The notes: a model not told the origin generated them from the letters alone. Shown: positions 9,607 to 19,385, numbered from the stretch's first letter. The stretch: 64,000 bases of DNA from Rickettsiales bacterium (GCA_031266615.1 JAISAR010000006.1:18186-82185), one strand, 5' to 3'. Numbers and translations: made by a program.

Positions 9607-10560
9607 ATGGGAATATTAATAACAGGTGCTGCAGGCTTGATAGGGTCGGCTTTAGTAGAAAAGTTAGAAAAGCAGGGCTATGAAGTAATAAGCTGTGATA
9701 TTAGGCTGCGCGACAACCCAATCAGTTTTTTTTCAAAGAATATAGTACCAATGCTTGCCAAGTGTACAGGAATTATTCATCTGGCTGCAATTTCTAGAGT
9801 TATACATGGTGAGCTTTACCCTGAATTGTGTCGAAAAGTTAATGTTGATGGTACAATACAGTTTTTAGAATTATGTAAGTCACTTCCAAATAAACCATGG
9901 TTTATATATGCAAGTAGTAGGGAAGTGTATGGAGAGCAGAAAGAACTGCCAGTTAGAGAGTCCGCTAATATCGACCCAATAAATAATTATGCCAAGAGTA
10001 AAGCGTTTGTTGAGGAGCAAGTAACAAGTTTAAAAGATTTTAATGTAGCAATATTGCGCTTCTCAAATGTATATGGTGGTTTGCTAGATCATAATAGTAG
10101 AGTAATTCCTGCACTCTGTATTAATGCATTAAAAGGTGACCCAATTAAAATAGAAGGCAAAGAATGTGTTTTTGATTTTACCTATTTGGATGATGTTATA
10201 GAGGGTATATGCTTAACTGTTAAATATTTACAAAGTGAAAAATCTTCTCTCCCTACTATTCATCTTACTACTAATAATCCATGTACTTTAGAAAACTTGG
10301 CAAAAATGATATTAAAAGTTACGGGAAGTGATTCTAGAATTGATTCCTATCCTCCGAGAAATTTTGACGTAACTAAGTTCCATGGTGATTTTACTAGAGC
10401 TAAAAAATTACTTGGTTGGGTTCCAGGGTATTCGCTAGAAACAGGTTTGAAACAATTTGTAGAAAACCTACGAGGTAGTACACGGAAATTTTCTAAAAAT
10501 ATAGATATGGTAATATATGAAGGTATTAAAAGTTATTCATGGTTACCCTCCTTATTATAA
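9607..10560 (+). CDS. NAD-dependent epimerase/dehydratase (extended SDR family)
   Basis: The 317-residue protein begins with a Rossmann NAD(P)-binding motif (T-G-A-A-G-L-I-G at residues 6-13). It has the catalytic S-S ... Y-x3-K of extended short-chain dehydrogenases (Y-A-K-S-K, following a Y-A-S-S-R-E-V-Y-G strand). These enzymes epimerise or dehydrate nucleotide sugars such as UDP-glucose or dTDP-hexoses. It probably acts on the product of the upstream nucleotidyltransferase or of the UDP-glucose dehydrogenase at the other end of the cluster. Its 3' end overlaps the next gene by 44 bases, indicating translational coupling. The last 20 residues lie within this overlap and could be an extension relative to homologues. 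Confidence 0.85.
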   Translation: MGILITGAAGLIGSALVEKLEKQGYEVISCDIRLRDNPISFFSKNIVPMLAKCTGIIHLAAISRVIHGELYPELCRKVNVDGTIQFLELCKSLPNKPWFIYASSREVYGEQKELPVRESANIDPINNYAKSKAFVEEQVTSLKDFNVAILRFSNVYGGLLDHNSRVIPALCINALKGDPIKIEGKECVFDFTYLDDVIEGICLTVKYLQSEKSSLPTIHLTTNNPCTLENLAKMILKVTGSDSRIDSYPPRNFDVTKFHGDFTRAKKLLGWVPGYSLETGLKQFVENLRGSTRKFSKNIDMVIYEGIKSYSWLPSLL

Positions 10561-12844
10561 CGCTGGTTCAGAGGTATACAGCCAAACCCTAGCCCATGAA
10601 CTTGCTAGTAAAAATGAGGTACAAGTGTTTACTAGGCAGGAGAATGTTTTTTTGCCCAATTTTCACTATAGTACAGCGTTAGATCGTAGTCATTACGGTA
10701 TCTTGCTGCATCTAATTAATGTTAAATATCGTGATAGATTCATTAGTAACGAAGTAGATACAGTATTTAAGAAAGTAGTAGATAATTTCCAGCCAGATCT
10801 TATTCATTTTGGCCATCTTAACCATCTATCTTTAACTTTACCGGAAGTTGCCTTTAAGGATAATATACCCACAGTTTTTACACTACATGACTTTTGGTTG
10901 ATGTGCCCACGAGGAAGATTCATTCAGCGCAATTCTGAGAGTTTATTACAGCTTTGTGATGGGCAAGAAGATCGAAAATGTGCAACCGAATGTTACAAGG
11001 GGTATTTTACAGGGAATGAAGAATTTCTAAGTTCAGACCTGAATTACTGGACACAATGGATTTCAACTAGAATGAAATACTCAAGAAAAATAATGGATTA
11101 TATAGATTGCTTTATTGCTCCATCAAAGTTCTTGATGAATAAGTTTATTCAAAATTTTAATATTCCAGTCAACAAAATCTCTTATCTTGATTATGGTTTT
11201 GATCTAAATCGTCTTAAAGGTAGAAATAGAGTGCAAGAGAAAGAGTTCGTTTTTGGCTATATTGGTACTCATACTCCTGAAAAGGGTGTAGATCTTTTAT
11301 TGAAAGCTTTCTCTAATTTGTTGCCTAGGGCAAAACTTAGAATTTGGGGAGCAGTAAGAGAAGAAACTAAAGCTCTAAAAACAATTGCTGACCAATTTCC
11401 ACGTGCTGTTAAAGAAAGGATAGAATGGATGGGAAGTTACGATAATAAAAGTATAGTTATTGATGTATTTAATAAAGTTGATGCAATAGTTGTTCCCTCA
11501 ATTTGGGGTGAAAACTCACCATTAGTTATACATGAAGCACAGCAGCTTAGAATACCAGTTATAACAGCCAATTATGGTGGCATGGCAGAATATGTAAGGG
11601 ACGGAGTAAATGGGTTGTTATTTAAGCACAGAGATGCAAATAGTTTGTCAGAAAAAATGCAGGTTCTATCTACAAACCAAGAGTTATATAATAAACTGAC
11701 ACAAGGAGGCTACCTATACACTGAGAATGGTAATGTACCTTCTATAAGTGAGCATACCGAACAACTTAACAAAATTTACTGTAATGCTATTGCAAGTAAG
11801 GGTAAATCAATACCCGCAAAGTCTGGTCCTTGGAGAATTACTTTTGACACTAATCCAGACTATTGTAATTTCTCCTGTATAATGTGTGAATGTTTTTCAC
11901 CATACAGTAAAGTTAAAGAGGAGAAAAAAGCCAAAGGAATAAAACCTAAGGTAATGTCAATAGAAACTATCAGAAAAGTGATTAAGGAAGCAGCTGGAAC
12001 ACCTTTAAGGGAAATTATTCCTTCTACTATGGGTGAGCCTTTAATGTACAAAAGCTTTGATGAAATAATCAATTTGTGCCATGAATTCGGTCTGAAGCTT
12101 AACCTAACAACCAATGGTTCTTTTCCTATTAAAGGAGCTAAAAAGTGGGCTGAACTATTGGTACCAGTTTTATCTGATATTAAGATTTCTTGGAATGGAG
12201 CAACAAAAGAAACTCATGAGAAAATTATGAAGGGCTCAAAATGGGAAGTAGTAACAGAAAATTTAAAAATTTTTCTTGGAATTAGGGATAAGTATTTTAG
12301 TGATACAGGTGAGCGGTGTACCGTTACTTTACAATTAACATTTTTAGAAAGTAATTTACATGAACTTTATGGCATGGTTGAAATGGCTATAAAAAATGGC
12401 ATAGATAGAGTGAAAGGACATCATCTTTGGGCGCATTTTACCGAAATTAAGGATCTATCTATGAGAAGAGATGAATCAGCAATCAGTAGATGGAATGCGG
12501 AAGTGAGAAGGTTATATGAACTTAGGGACAGTATGCCGTTGCCAAATGGCACAAGAATAAAATTGGAAAATTTTACGATCCTTTCTAAGGAAGGTATCAA
12601 AGATTTGGCTCCAGGTGGTCAATGCCCATTTTTAGGCAAAGAAGCATGGATAAACAATGAAGGAAAGTTTAGTCCTTGCTGTGCTCCAGATGAACTCCGT
12701 AAAACATTAGGGGATTTTGGCAACGTTAATGAAGTTAAGCTGGGGGAAATATGGCAAAGTAGTGAGTATCTAAACTTACAAAAGAATTATTTACATTATG
12801 AATTATGCAAGACATGCAATATGAGAAAACCTTTGATCAATTAA
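10517..12844 (+). CDS. Fusion of GT4 glycosyltransferase and radical SAM/SPASM enzyme
   Basis: The 775-residue protein joins two enzymes. Residues 1 to about 425 are a GT-B fold, family-4-like glycosyltransferase: an H-G-Y-P-P-x-x-N-A-G-S-E start, an E-K-G-V-D-L-L-L sugar-nucleotide loop, and an E-N-S-P-L-V-I-H-E-A donor-site motif. Residues from about 440 on are a radical SAM domain with the CxxxCxxC cluster at C450, C454 and C457. A Cys-rich SPASM tail follows (Cys near 702, a CC pair near 721 and CxxC near 766). SPASM proteins carry auxiliary iron-sulfur clusters and often modify peptides or sugars. The fusion suggests that one scaffold is both glycosylated and modified by radical chemistry. 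It overlaps the genes on both sides (44 and 40 bases). Confidence 0.88.
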   Translation: MKVLKVIHGYPPYYNAGSEVYSQTLAHELASKNEVQVFTRQENVFLPNFHYSTALDRSHYGILLHLINVKYRDRFISNEVDTVFKKVVDNFQPDLIHFGHLNHLSLTLPEVAFKDNIPTVFTLHDFWLMCPRGRFIQRNSESLLQLCDGQEDRKCATECYKGYFTGNEEFLSSDLNYWTQWISTRMKYSRKIMDYIDCFIAPSKFLMNKFIQNFNIPVNKISYLDYGFDLNRLKGRNRVQEKEFVFGYIGTHTPEKGVDLLLKAFSNLLPRAKLRIWGAVREETKALKTIADQFPRAVKERIEWMGSYDNKSIVIDVFNKVDAIVVPSIWGENSPLVIHEAQQLRIPVITANYGGMAEYVRDGVNGLLFKHRDANSLSEKMQVLSTNQELYNKLTQGGYLYTENGNVPSISEHTEQLNKIYCNAIASKGKSIPAKSGPWRITFDTNPDYCNFSCIMCECFSPYSKVKEEKKAKGIKPKVMSIETIRKVIKEAAGTPLREIIPSTMGEPLMYKSFDEIINLCHEFGLKLNLTTNGSFPIKGAKKWAELLVPVLSDIKISWNGATKETHEKIMKGSKWEVVTENLKIFLGIRDKYFSDTGERCTVTLQLTFLESNLHELYGMVEMAIKNGIDRVKGHHLWAHFTEIKDLSMRRDESAISRWNAEVRRLYELRDSMPLPNGTRIKLENFTILSKEGIKDLAPGGQCPFLGKEAWINNEGKFSPCCAPDELRKTLGDFGNVNEVKLGEIWQSSEYLNLQKNYLHYELCKTCNMRKPLIN

Positions 12845-14505
12845 TCAAGGATAATCAATATCTTAAATCTATTAAAGTTTCATCGTGTGAAATGTTTCAC
12901 GAGTTACTAGGAAATCCTTTATATGAAAATAGGTTTATAAAGGTTGGCAAATTTCATGAGCCTGGCCTTGCACCAGTTTATGATGAGACAGGCGCTTATC
13001 ATATCAATGTAAGGGGAGAAGCAGTTTATCACAACAGATTTCTAAAAACTTTTGGATTCTACTGCAACAGAGCAGCTGTAGAAGATGATACAGGGTATTA
13101 TCACATTGATCCATCTGGATGTAAGGCATACAAACAGCTCTACCAGTGGGTTGGAAACTATCAGGAAGATATTTGTGTAGTTAGAAGATATGATAAATGT
13201 TTTCATATTAATTTAAATGGCGATAGGATTTATCAGGAGGAATATGATTATGTTGGGGATTTTAAGGATGGTATTGCTGTGGTTTACAAAGATGGTAAAG
13301 CTACACACATCGATAATCATGGCAAACTATTGCATAACAAGTGGTATAAGAAACTTAACGTTTTCCACAAAGGATATTCTATAGCGGAAGATCAGCATGG
13401 TTGGTTTCATATAGATGTCAACGGCAATCCTGTCTACCAGCAAAGGTTTAAAATGGTCGACGCGTTCTATAATAGTATGGCAAAAGTTGAAACTTTTGAG
13501 GGTACACTAGGGCAGATCGATATTACCGGAAACATAAAATTTAGTATTTTTACTTTAGATGAAAAGTCTCAAGTAAACCAAGAATCTCAAGTACATAAGA
13601 TCTCAGCAGAACTTTCGGCTTTTTGGAAAACTTATCTAACAAATGCTGCTATTGAACTTGGTTTGCTAAGTGTCTTACCAGCAACTACCCAAGTTCTATC
13701 TCAAAGGTTAAGCATTACAGTCCCAAACCTGGAAAGGCTGCTAAGGGCATTGTGGGAAATAGAGTTTGTCTACTACGATAAGAATCAGTGCTTATGGCAA
13801 CTATCGTCAAAAGGTAAGTGCTTTAAGGAAATACCATTTTTGCCCCAAGCAGCGGTAATGTGGGCAAGAGTTGCTGCTGAAAAGAATTGGCTAAAAATTA
13901 CCGATATATTAAGGCAAGAACAGATACCTTCATTTAAATCTTTCAAGGAGAAAGAAACATCAGAAGATATGCAGGCAGCATTTTATCAGGCATTGCTAGG
14001 ATATTCCATATTCGACACTAAAAAGTTTAATTCCATGGTTGATATGAGTGGTGCTAAGAATATATTGCTATTTGGTGTACACTCTTTATTTCTTGCTTAT
14101 TCTGATATACACAATAAAGGTTCTATAGGCCTATATAACGAACATAAAGTACCAAGGCAGGTAGTAGAAAATTTAAAAGTCAAACTTATAACTCAGGAAG
14201 AACTATCAGCTACAAATTATGAATTAGGTGTCTTTTGCCGCTTTCTGCAGCATTATGATGATAGTAAAGTACTATCTTATTTAAAATTGGTCAAAGGAAT
14301 ATCTCGTATTTTATTGATAGAAACTATTTTAGATTACCGCTCTCCAGCTGGAGGCTCTGTAGATATTAATGTAATGGTTGAAACAGGAGGTAAACTAAGA
14401 ACATTGAGCGATTGGGAAAAAATACTAAAACAAGTAAAAGGATTCAAAATTTTTGCTGTTGTACCTTTAACAGATTACTTATCAGTTATTGATGTCAGGT
14501 GTTAA
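12805..14505 (+). CDS. WG-repeat protein fused to an O-methyltransferase-like domain
   Basis: In this 566-residue protein, residues 45-255 form six or so WG/KWG-type beta repeats of about 40 residues (G-x-Y-H-I-N/D-x2-G-x2-V-Y-x3-F-x2-V-G-x-F). Residues 265-340 match the helical dimerisation domain of class I O-methyltransferases, and the C-terminus has the usual G-G-K-x-R-T-L-S-D-W end. The glycine-rich SAM-binding loop expected in between appears degraded (N-I-L-L-F-G-V-H-S-L). So it may bind substrate or partner rather than methylate. It overlaps the glycosyltransferase/radical SAM gene by 40 bases and the next gene by about 14, so all are translated together. Confidence 0.75.
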   Translation: MQDMQYEKTFDQLIKDNQYLKSIKVSSCEMFHELLGNPLYENRFIKVGKFHEPGLAPVYDETGAYHINVRGEAVYHNRFLKTFGFYCNRAAVEDDTGYYHIDPSGCKAYKQLYQWVGNYQEDICVVRRYDKCFHINLNGDRIYQEEYDYVGDFKDGIAVVYKDGKATHIDNHGKLLHNKWYKKLNVFHKGYSIAEDQHGWFHIDVNGNPVYQQRFKMVDAFYNSMAKVETFEGTLGQIDITGNIKFSIFTLDEKSQVNQESQVHKISAELSAFWKTYLTNAAIELGLLSVLPATTQVLSQRLSITVPNLERLLRALWEIEFVYYDKNQCLWQLSSKGKCFKEIPFLPQAAVMWARVAAEKNWLKITDILRQEQIPSFKSFKEKETSEDMQAAFYQALLGYSIFDTKKFNSMVDMSGAKNILLFGVHSLFLAYSDIHNKGSIGLYNEHKVPRQVVENLKVKLITQEELSATNYELGVFCRFLQHYDDSKVLSYLKLVKGISRILLIETILDYRSPAGGSVDINVMVETGGKLRTLSDWEKILKQVKGFKIFAVVPLTDYLSVIDVRC

Positions 14506-15499
14506 TTATATGGAAATACTACAAAAAAATGGTTTTTTTATTATCAAAAATCTGGTTCCTTTAGAGCTAATAACTCAGTCTTTAAGTGATATCACAAATA
14601 AGATATCGAAATTATCTCAAGAATTAGGTGTTTCAACTTCTGACTATTTAAACTGCACTGGAAGGTGGGGCACATCATCTCAGGTAACTAAAATTGTGTC
14701 TCAAGTATTAGATAAAATTATCAAAAATCATCTTGAAAAGTCACTTCAGTGTCAGACACTACAGAAGAAATCAAATGTTATATGCAAGACTGCTGATTTA
14801 ATAGATGCAGTTCCCTTTCATCAGGACATCTCCTATAGTTTTAATGATCCTTACCATTTTTCTGTTTGGTTAGCTTTGAATAATGTCAGTGAAACTTCAG
14901 GTGCACTGCAAATTATAGAAAACAGTCACAAATGGGAAATACAACCTTTAGTTGATTTTTGGTATCCATATTTTTTTGATCAGTACTCAGATAACCGAGA
15001 AAATTATAAAATTAAGTCATTACCTATTTTAGCAGGAGATGCAATAGTTTTTGATTCGCGGTTGTGGCATGGTAGTGATAAGAATATAGATGCTAAAGAT
15101 AGATTTGCTTATGTGACAAGGTGGGTTGTAAAAGATCAAAATCTTCCCTGTGTGCCAAAACCTCAGCCTTCGGTTTTTGGTATACTAAATTGTGGCAAGT
15201 TGACAGAATCCATACTGAGAGAATGCTTATCGTTATTTGGCTACCAGAAAAGTATAAAAGCAAAAAACATGGAAGAACTTATTAAGAGCTGGTTGGCTTT
15301 TCTTGCAGACACAACTACAAGTATTCCTGAAATTAACACTGCTGACGCTAAGCGAGATTTATATAAGCTACTTATTCTGAATCAAGCGTCAACACTACAC
15401 GATGCTGGAGACATATCAGGAAAAATATACAAAAATTTATGGTTTTCACTACTTGTATTTCTCAACAAAAAAGTCAACGTAGTGGAGCTAGCATTATAA
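14489..15499 (+). CDS. Phytanoyl-CoA dioxygenase (PhyH) family oxygenase
   Basis: The 336-residue protein is an Fe(II)/2-oxoglutarate-dependent oxygenase. The metal-binding H111-Q-D113 and the distal H194 (L-W-H-G-S) are present, and a downstream R-x-A-Y-V-T-R-W strand provides the likely 2-oxoglutarate arginine. The family hydroxylates lipids, amino acids and secondary metabolites. The longest frame starts at a TTG at 14489; ATG at 14492 or 14510 is more likely, all inside or next to the end of the previous gene. The stop at 15499 is followed directly by the start of the ABC transporter. The role in the cluster is probably tailoring of the product; the substrate is unknown. Confidence 0.8.
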   Translation: MMSGVNYMEILQKNGFFIIKNLVPLELITQSLSDITNKISKLSQELGVSTSDYLNCTGRWGTSSQVTKIVSQVLDKIIKNHLEKSLQCQTLQKKSNVICKTADLIDAVPFHQDISYSFNDPYHFSVWLALNNVSETSGALQIIENSHKWEIQPLVDFWYPYFFDQYSDNRENYKIKSLPILAGDAIVFDSRLWHGSDKNIDAKDRFAYVTRWVVKDQNLPCVPKPQPSVFGILNCGKLTESILRECLSLFGYQKSIKAKNMEELIKSWLAFLADTTTSIPEINTADAKRDLYKLLILNQASTLHDAGDISGKIYKNLWFSLLVFLNKKVNVVELAL

Positions 15500-17293
15500 A
15501 TGAATAGAAGCAGAGTTGATAGCTTCAAATGTGTATTGATGTTCATTTTGAATATAGTATCTAAATTCAAGCTTAACGTACTTATAATGTCTCTAGTTGC
15601 TCTAGTGGTAGCTGTTGATTTATCTTTTAGAAAGTATTTAGTAAAAAATATTCTAGATACAGCTGTAAAATATCAGGAAGGTAATGTAATAGAAAATCTT
15701 TTATTACCTGTAAGTGCCTATATTCTTATGGCGTTACTCATCACTACTGCTTTCAGGTTTTATAGCTACTTTGTTGATATAAGAATGTTTACTTTGCTGC
15801 GTCAAAAAATAGCTGACATGTCTTTTTATAGACTACTTCAACAAGACCATTCCTATTACCAGAACAATTTATCTGGAAGTTTAGTATATAAGGTCAGTAA
15901 CTTAATGGATAGTGTGATAGAGTTAATAAGGTTGCTTATAGATTGTTTCTTCAGTTATAGTATAGCATTAATTTTAGCTATTTACACATTATCACTAGTA
16001 AATATAAAGTTTGCAATCGCCACATTCACTTGGGTAAGCATTTTTATTTTAACTTCGATTTTCAGCTTTCGTATACTTACTGGATTAGCTGATAATTATT
16101 CTAAACAAAGTTCACAAGTAATAGCTAGTATAGCAGATAGTATTTTAAATGTTATATCAGTAAGGTTATTTACTCAGCAAGCACATGAGAGACGCAAATT
16201 TTTTCAAGTATGCAAGAAAAGGACTATTGCAGAGAGAAAATTACAATGGGCATACTTTTGGCTTTGGTTTATATATGGCTATTCGTTTGACATACTACAA
16301 GCAGTGAATTTGTATTTTTTAATCCATGATTATCAATTGAACAGAATTGCAATAGGAGATATTGCTCTTGTGCTTGGAATTAATATATCCATTGTAGAGT
16401 TCCTTAACCATCTAACTAGGAATCTCACCCAATTTTCTGCTCACTTTGGCAAAGTTTTAAACGCACTGCCAATCTTGACTACTGCGCCAGAAATTCAAGA
16501 TAAGAAAAATGCTAAGGAATTAAATTTATTAAGTGGAAGAATAACGTTTAATAATGTCACTTTTTCTTATGAAGGTCAGGAGTCATTATTCCAAGATTTT
16601 TCAGTTACCATTAATCCTTGCGAAAAGGTAGGTCTAGTTGGTTATTCTGGAAGTGGTAAATCTACTTTTATAAATCTAATCTTAAGGCTATTTGACGTTA
16701 AAAAAGGTGACATACAGATTGATAGTCAAGTAGTGTCAGAAGTTACACAGAGTTCTCTGAGGCAACAGATATCCGTAATACCTCAAGATTCTTTGTTATT
16801 TCATGATACTATTTTAGCAAACATTATGTACGGTAAACTTCAATCTACTATCAAAGAAATAATGAGAGCCGCCAATCTGGCTGGTATTCATGATTTCATT
16901 ATGACTCTACCTGATCAATATGAAACTATAGTCGGAGAGAAAGGCATAAAGTTATCTGGAGGAGAAAGACAAAGAATAATCATAGCAAGAGCATTTCTAA
17001 AAAATGCTCCTATATTACTTCTCGATGAGCCAACTAGTCAGTTAGACTCCATAACAGAAAAGACAATTCAAATGAGTTTATTCAAGTTAATGGAAAATAA
17101 AACTACCATTATTATAGCACACCGTATTTCTACACTTTTACACATGGACCGAATTCTGGTATTTGATAAAGGAAAAATTGTTCAAGATGGAAAACACACT
17201 GAACTGGTTTCTAGGCAAGGTCTTTACAAAGAATTTTGGGATGCTCAAGTTGGCTGTTTGAATGGCAAAAAGGAAGATGGAAAAATTTATTGA
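15500..17293 (+). CDS. ABC transporter, fused membrane and ATPase domains (exporter type)
   Basis: In this 597-residue half-transporter, about six membrane helices fill residues 15-320. A nucleotide-binding domain follows (about 345-590) with Walker A G-Y-S-G-S-G-K-S-T, signature L-S-G-G-E-R-Q, Walker B I-L-L-L-D-E-P and an H-loop A-H-R-I-S. All ATPase residues look intact, so a homodimer should be active. It resembles lipid- or peptide-exporting family members (MsbA/HlyB class). The ATG abuts the previous stop with no spacer, and the 3' end overlaps the next gene by 32 bases. Placed between tailoring enzymes, it is the obvious candidate to move the cluster's product across the inner membrane. 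Confidence 0.9.
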   Translation: MNRSRVDSFKCVLMFILNIVSKFKLNVLIMSLVALVVAVDLSFRKYLVKNILDTAVKYQEGNVIENLLLPVSAYILMALLITTAFRFYSYFVDIRMFTLLRQKIADMSFYRLLQQDHSYYQNNLSGSLVYKVSNLMDSVIELIRLLIDCFFSYSIALILAIYTLSLVNIKFAIATFTWVSIFILTSIFSFRILTGLADNYSKQSSQVIASIADSILNVISVRLFTQQAHERRKFFQVCKKRTIAERKLQWAYFWLWFIYGYSFDILQAVNLYFLIHDYQLNRIAIGDIALVLGINISIVEFLNHLTRNLTQFSAHFGKVLNALPILTTAPEIQDKKNAKELNLLSGRITFNNVTFSYEGQESLFQDFSVTINPCEKVGLVGYSGSGKSTFINLILRLFDVKKGDIQIDSQVVSEVTQSSLRQQISVIPQDSLLFHDTILANIMYGKLQSTIKEIMRAANLAGIHDFIMTLPDQYETIVGEKGIKLSGGERQRIIIARAFLKNAPILLLDEPTSQLDSITEKTIQMSLFKLMENKTTIIIAHRISTLLHMDRILVFDKGKIVQDGKHTELVSRQGLYKEFWDAQVGCLNGKKEDGKIY

Positions 17294-18326
17294 TCTAAGA
17301 AGTGACACTACAACCTTACAAAGCTCCAACGTTGTACATGCAATAAGTAACGCGACTGTTGGAGATTTTGCTTACGGTGAAGACAAAAGCTGTAATGACT
17401 TATTGGAACATTGTAAACAGCTATTCAAAGTAGAAGAAGCATTATTCTTAACCAGCGGTATGCTTGCAAATAGGCTAGCTATTGCCAGTCAAACGAGTCC
17501 TGGTGATGAACTAATAACTCACTATAATTATCATATTAATTTTTTTGATAGTGCAGGCAATGCAAAAGTAAATAATATAGTGTTCAACTGTATTAGGAAT
17601 AGTAGTGGAATCTTAGATGTTGATGAAGTAGAATATACTATTAATTCTAAGCCAAGATATAAAATTTTTGCTCAGGTGAGTCTAGTTTCTATAGAAAATA
17701 GTATCAACGGATTTAATGGTAAAATTTATCCTTTTGAGAAGCAAATTGAACTATATCACTTTCTAAAAACTTACAATATAAATCTTCATTTAGATGGTGC
17801 AAGAATATTTAATGCTCATGTCGAAACAAATATTGCTTTAGCAGATTATGCTAAGTATGTGGATACAATGAGCTTTTCTTTTACCAAAGGACTTGGAGCT
17901 CCTTTTGGTTCAGTGCTTATGGGCAGGAGAGATATAATTGAAAAGGCTAAAAAGTTACAGGTTTGGTTAGGTAGTGGTTATCATCAAATAGGGTACTATG
18001 CTAATGCAGGAAAGTATGTACTACAAAATAATATTTCTAGGCTTAAAGAAGACAACAAGCTCGCTAAATTGTTTGCAGATATGATTAAGGAAATTCCATA
18101 TATAGAACTGATACTGCCTTATCCGGAAACTAATATAGTAAGCTTTAGTATAAAAGAGCTAAATGTAACTAATGAGTTTTTTTTGAGCAAGTGCCAAGCT
18201 TATGGTTTACTACTCTTTCCTTGGCTCGAATTTCATATAAGAGCAGTTACCCACCTTGGCATAAAGGAAACAGATATCATAAAAGCTGCTGAAATTATAA
18301 AAAAGGTTGTGTTAAATTTAGTATGA
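17262..18326 (+). CDS. Threonine aldolase-like PLP enzyme, copy 1
   Basis: The 354-residue protein belongs to the beta-eliminating lyase/threonine aldolase family (PLP fold type I). D-L-R-S-D-T-T is near the N-terminus, the cofactor aspartate lies in H-L-D-G-A-R, and the PLP lysine K209 lies in S-F-T-K-G-L-G-A-P. Threonine aldolases interconvert L-threonine with glycine and acetaldehyde; relatives act on other beta-hydroxy amino acids. The longest frame starts 32 bases inside the ABC transporter; an ATG at 17277 gives a better family N-terminus. The stop overlaps the start of a second family member by ATGA, so two paralogues are made as a coupled pair and could form a heteromer. Confidence 0.85.
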   Translation: MAKRKMEKFIDLRSDTTTLQSSNVVHAISNATVGDFAYGEDKSCNDLLEHCKQLFKVEEALFLTSGMLANRLAIASQTSPGDELITHYNYHINFFDSAGNAKVNNIVFNCIRNSSGILDVDEVEYTINSKPRYKIFAQVSLVSIENSINGFNGKIYPFEKQIELYHFLKTYNINLHLDGARIFNAHVETNIALADYAKYVDTMSFSFTKGLGAPFGSVLMGRRDIIEKAKKLQVWLGSGYHQIGYYANAGKYVLQNNISRLKEDNKLAKLFADMIKEIPYIELILPYPETNIVSFSIKELNVTNEFFLSKCQAYGLLLFPWLEFHIRAVTHLGIKETDIIKAAEIIKKVVLNLV

Positions 18327-19381
18327 GAGTAAAAATAGATTTCTTTAGCGATTCAAACACTGATCCTTCAGCTGAAATGAGGGAAGCAATGGTTAAAGCA
18401 AAAGTTGGAAATGAAGCTGCATGTGAAGATCCAACTGTGAACGAATTAGTAGCAACCACATGTGAAATATTAGGTAAGCCGGCAGGAATATTTTTGATTT
18501 CAGGAACGATGTGCAATGTAATTGCTTATAAAGTACACATTCAAAGACCAGGTGATTACTTGGTACTTGATGAAACCTCGCACCCGTTAATAGTACAATC
18601 TGGCTTAATAGCAGCTCAGGCACATGCCACTCCTTTACCCATCAAAGGGACAAGGGGAATATTTACTAGAGAGCAAATTGTTGAGTTTATCACTCGTCCT
18701 AGTTTAAGAAATGTTCCAAGAGTTGGGCTTGTTTCTATTGAACAAACGACGAATTTTGGTGGTGGAGCTGTGTGGCCTTTAGAATATATCCAAGAAATCT
18801 CAAGTCTCTGCAAAAAGAATGACGTATTTACTCATTTAGATGGTGCAAGGCTGTTCAATGCTTGTGCTTATACTAAAGTATCCCCAAAAGAGTATGCAAG
18901 CCATTTTGATTCAGTGTTTATTGATTTTAGTAAAGGATTAGGTGCTCCAATGGGTGCAGTATTGGTTGGAAGTGAAGAGTTTATTGAAAAAGCTTGGTAC
19001 TATAAGTTTCAAATTGGTGGAGGTATGCACCAAGCCGGTATTATTTCAGCTGCATGCTTGTATGCTCTCGATAACAACGTGAACTCTTTAGTAGAAGATC
19101 ATAAAAAGATGCGGTATCTTATAGAAGGCCTAAGCTCTATAGATCAAATCGTAATAGATAATGATTTATATAAGACTAATATAGCTTATTTTTCATTACG
19201 TAATGGTGGTACATCTGTTCAGAAATTAATAGAAGCACTAATAATGAATTATAGCATTAGAGTGGCTAATATAAGAGGTAGAATAAGAGTTATAACGCAT
19301 AGAGATATAAGCTATGATGATATTGATGTTACTCTTTCTGCCATAAAGGAAATACTAAATACCCATAATTCTATGCATTAA
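18323..19381 (+). CDS. Threonine aldolase-like PLP enzyme, copy 2
   Basis: The 352-residue protein is from the same family as the preceding gene but clearly diverged. The N-terminal motif is F-F-S-D-S-N-T-D instead of D-L-R-S-D-T-T. The cofactor motif H-L-D-G-A-R is kept, and the PLP lysine K204 is in D-F-S-K-G-L-G-A-P. It is closer to canonical low-specificity threonine aldolases in having the G-G-G-M-H-Q-A-G segment. It is translationally coupled to copy 1 through an ATGA overlap. Two adjacent unlike copies suggest either different substrates or a heteromeric enzyme. It is the last gene of the tightly packed plus-strand operon. Confidence 0.87.
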   Translation: MRVKIDFFSDSNTDPSAEMREAMVKAKVGNEAACEDPTVNELVATTCEILGKPAGIFLISGTMCNVIAYKVHIQRPGDYLVLDETSHPLIVQSGLIAAQAHATPLPIKGTRGIFTREQIVEFITRPSLRNVPRVGLVSIEQTTNFGGGAVWPLEYIQEISSLCKKNDVFTHLDGARLFNACAYTKVSPKEYASHFDSVFIDFSKGLGAPMGAVLVGSEEFIEKAWYYKFQIGGGMHQAGIISAACLYALDNNVNSLVEDHKKMRYLIEGLSSIDQIVIDNDLYKTNIAYFSLRNGGTSVQKLIEALIMNYSIRVANIRGRIRVITHRDISYDDIDVTLSAIKEILNTHNSMH

Positions 19382-19385
19382 TTAC

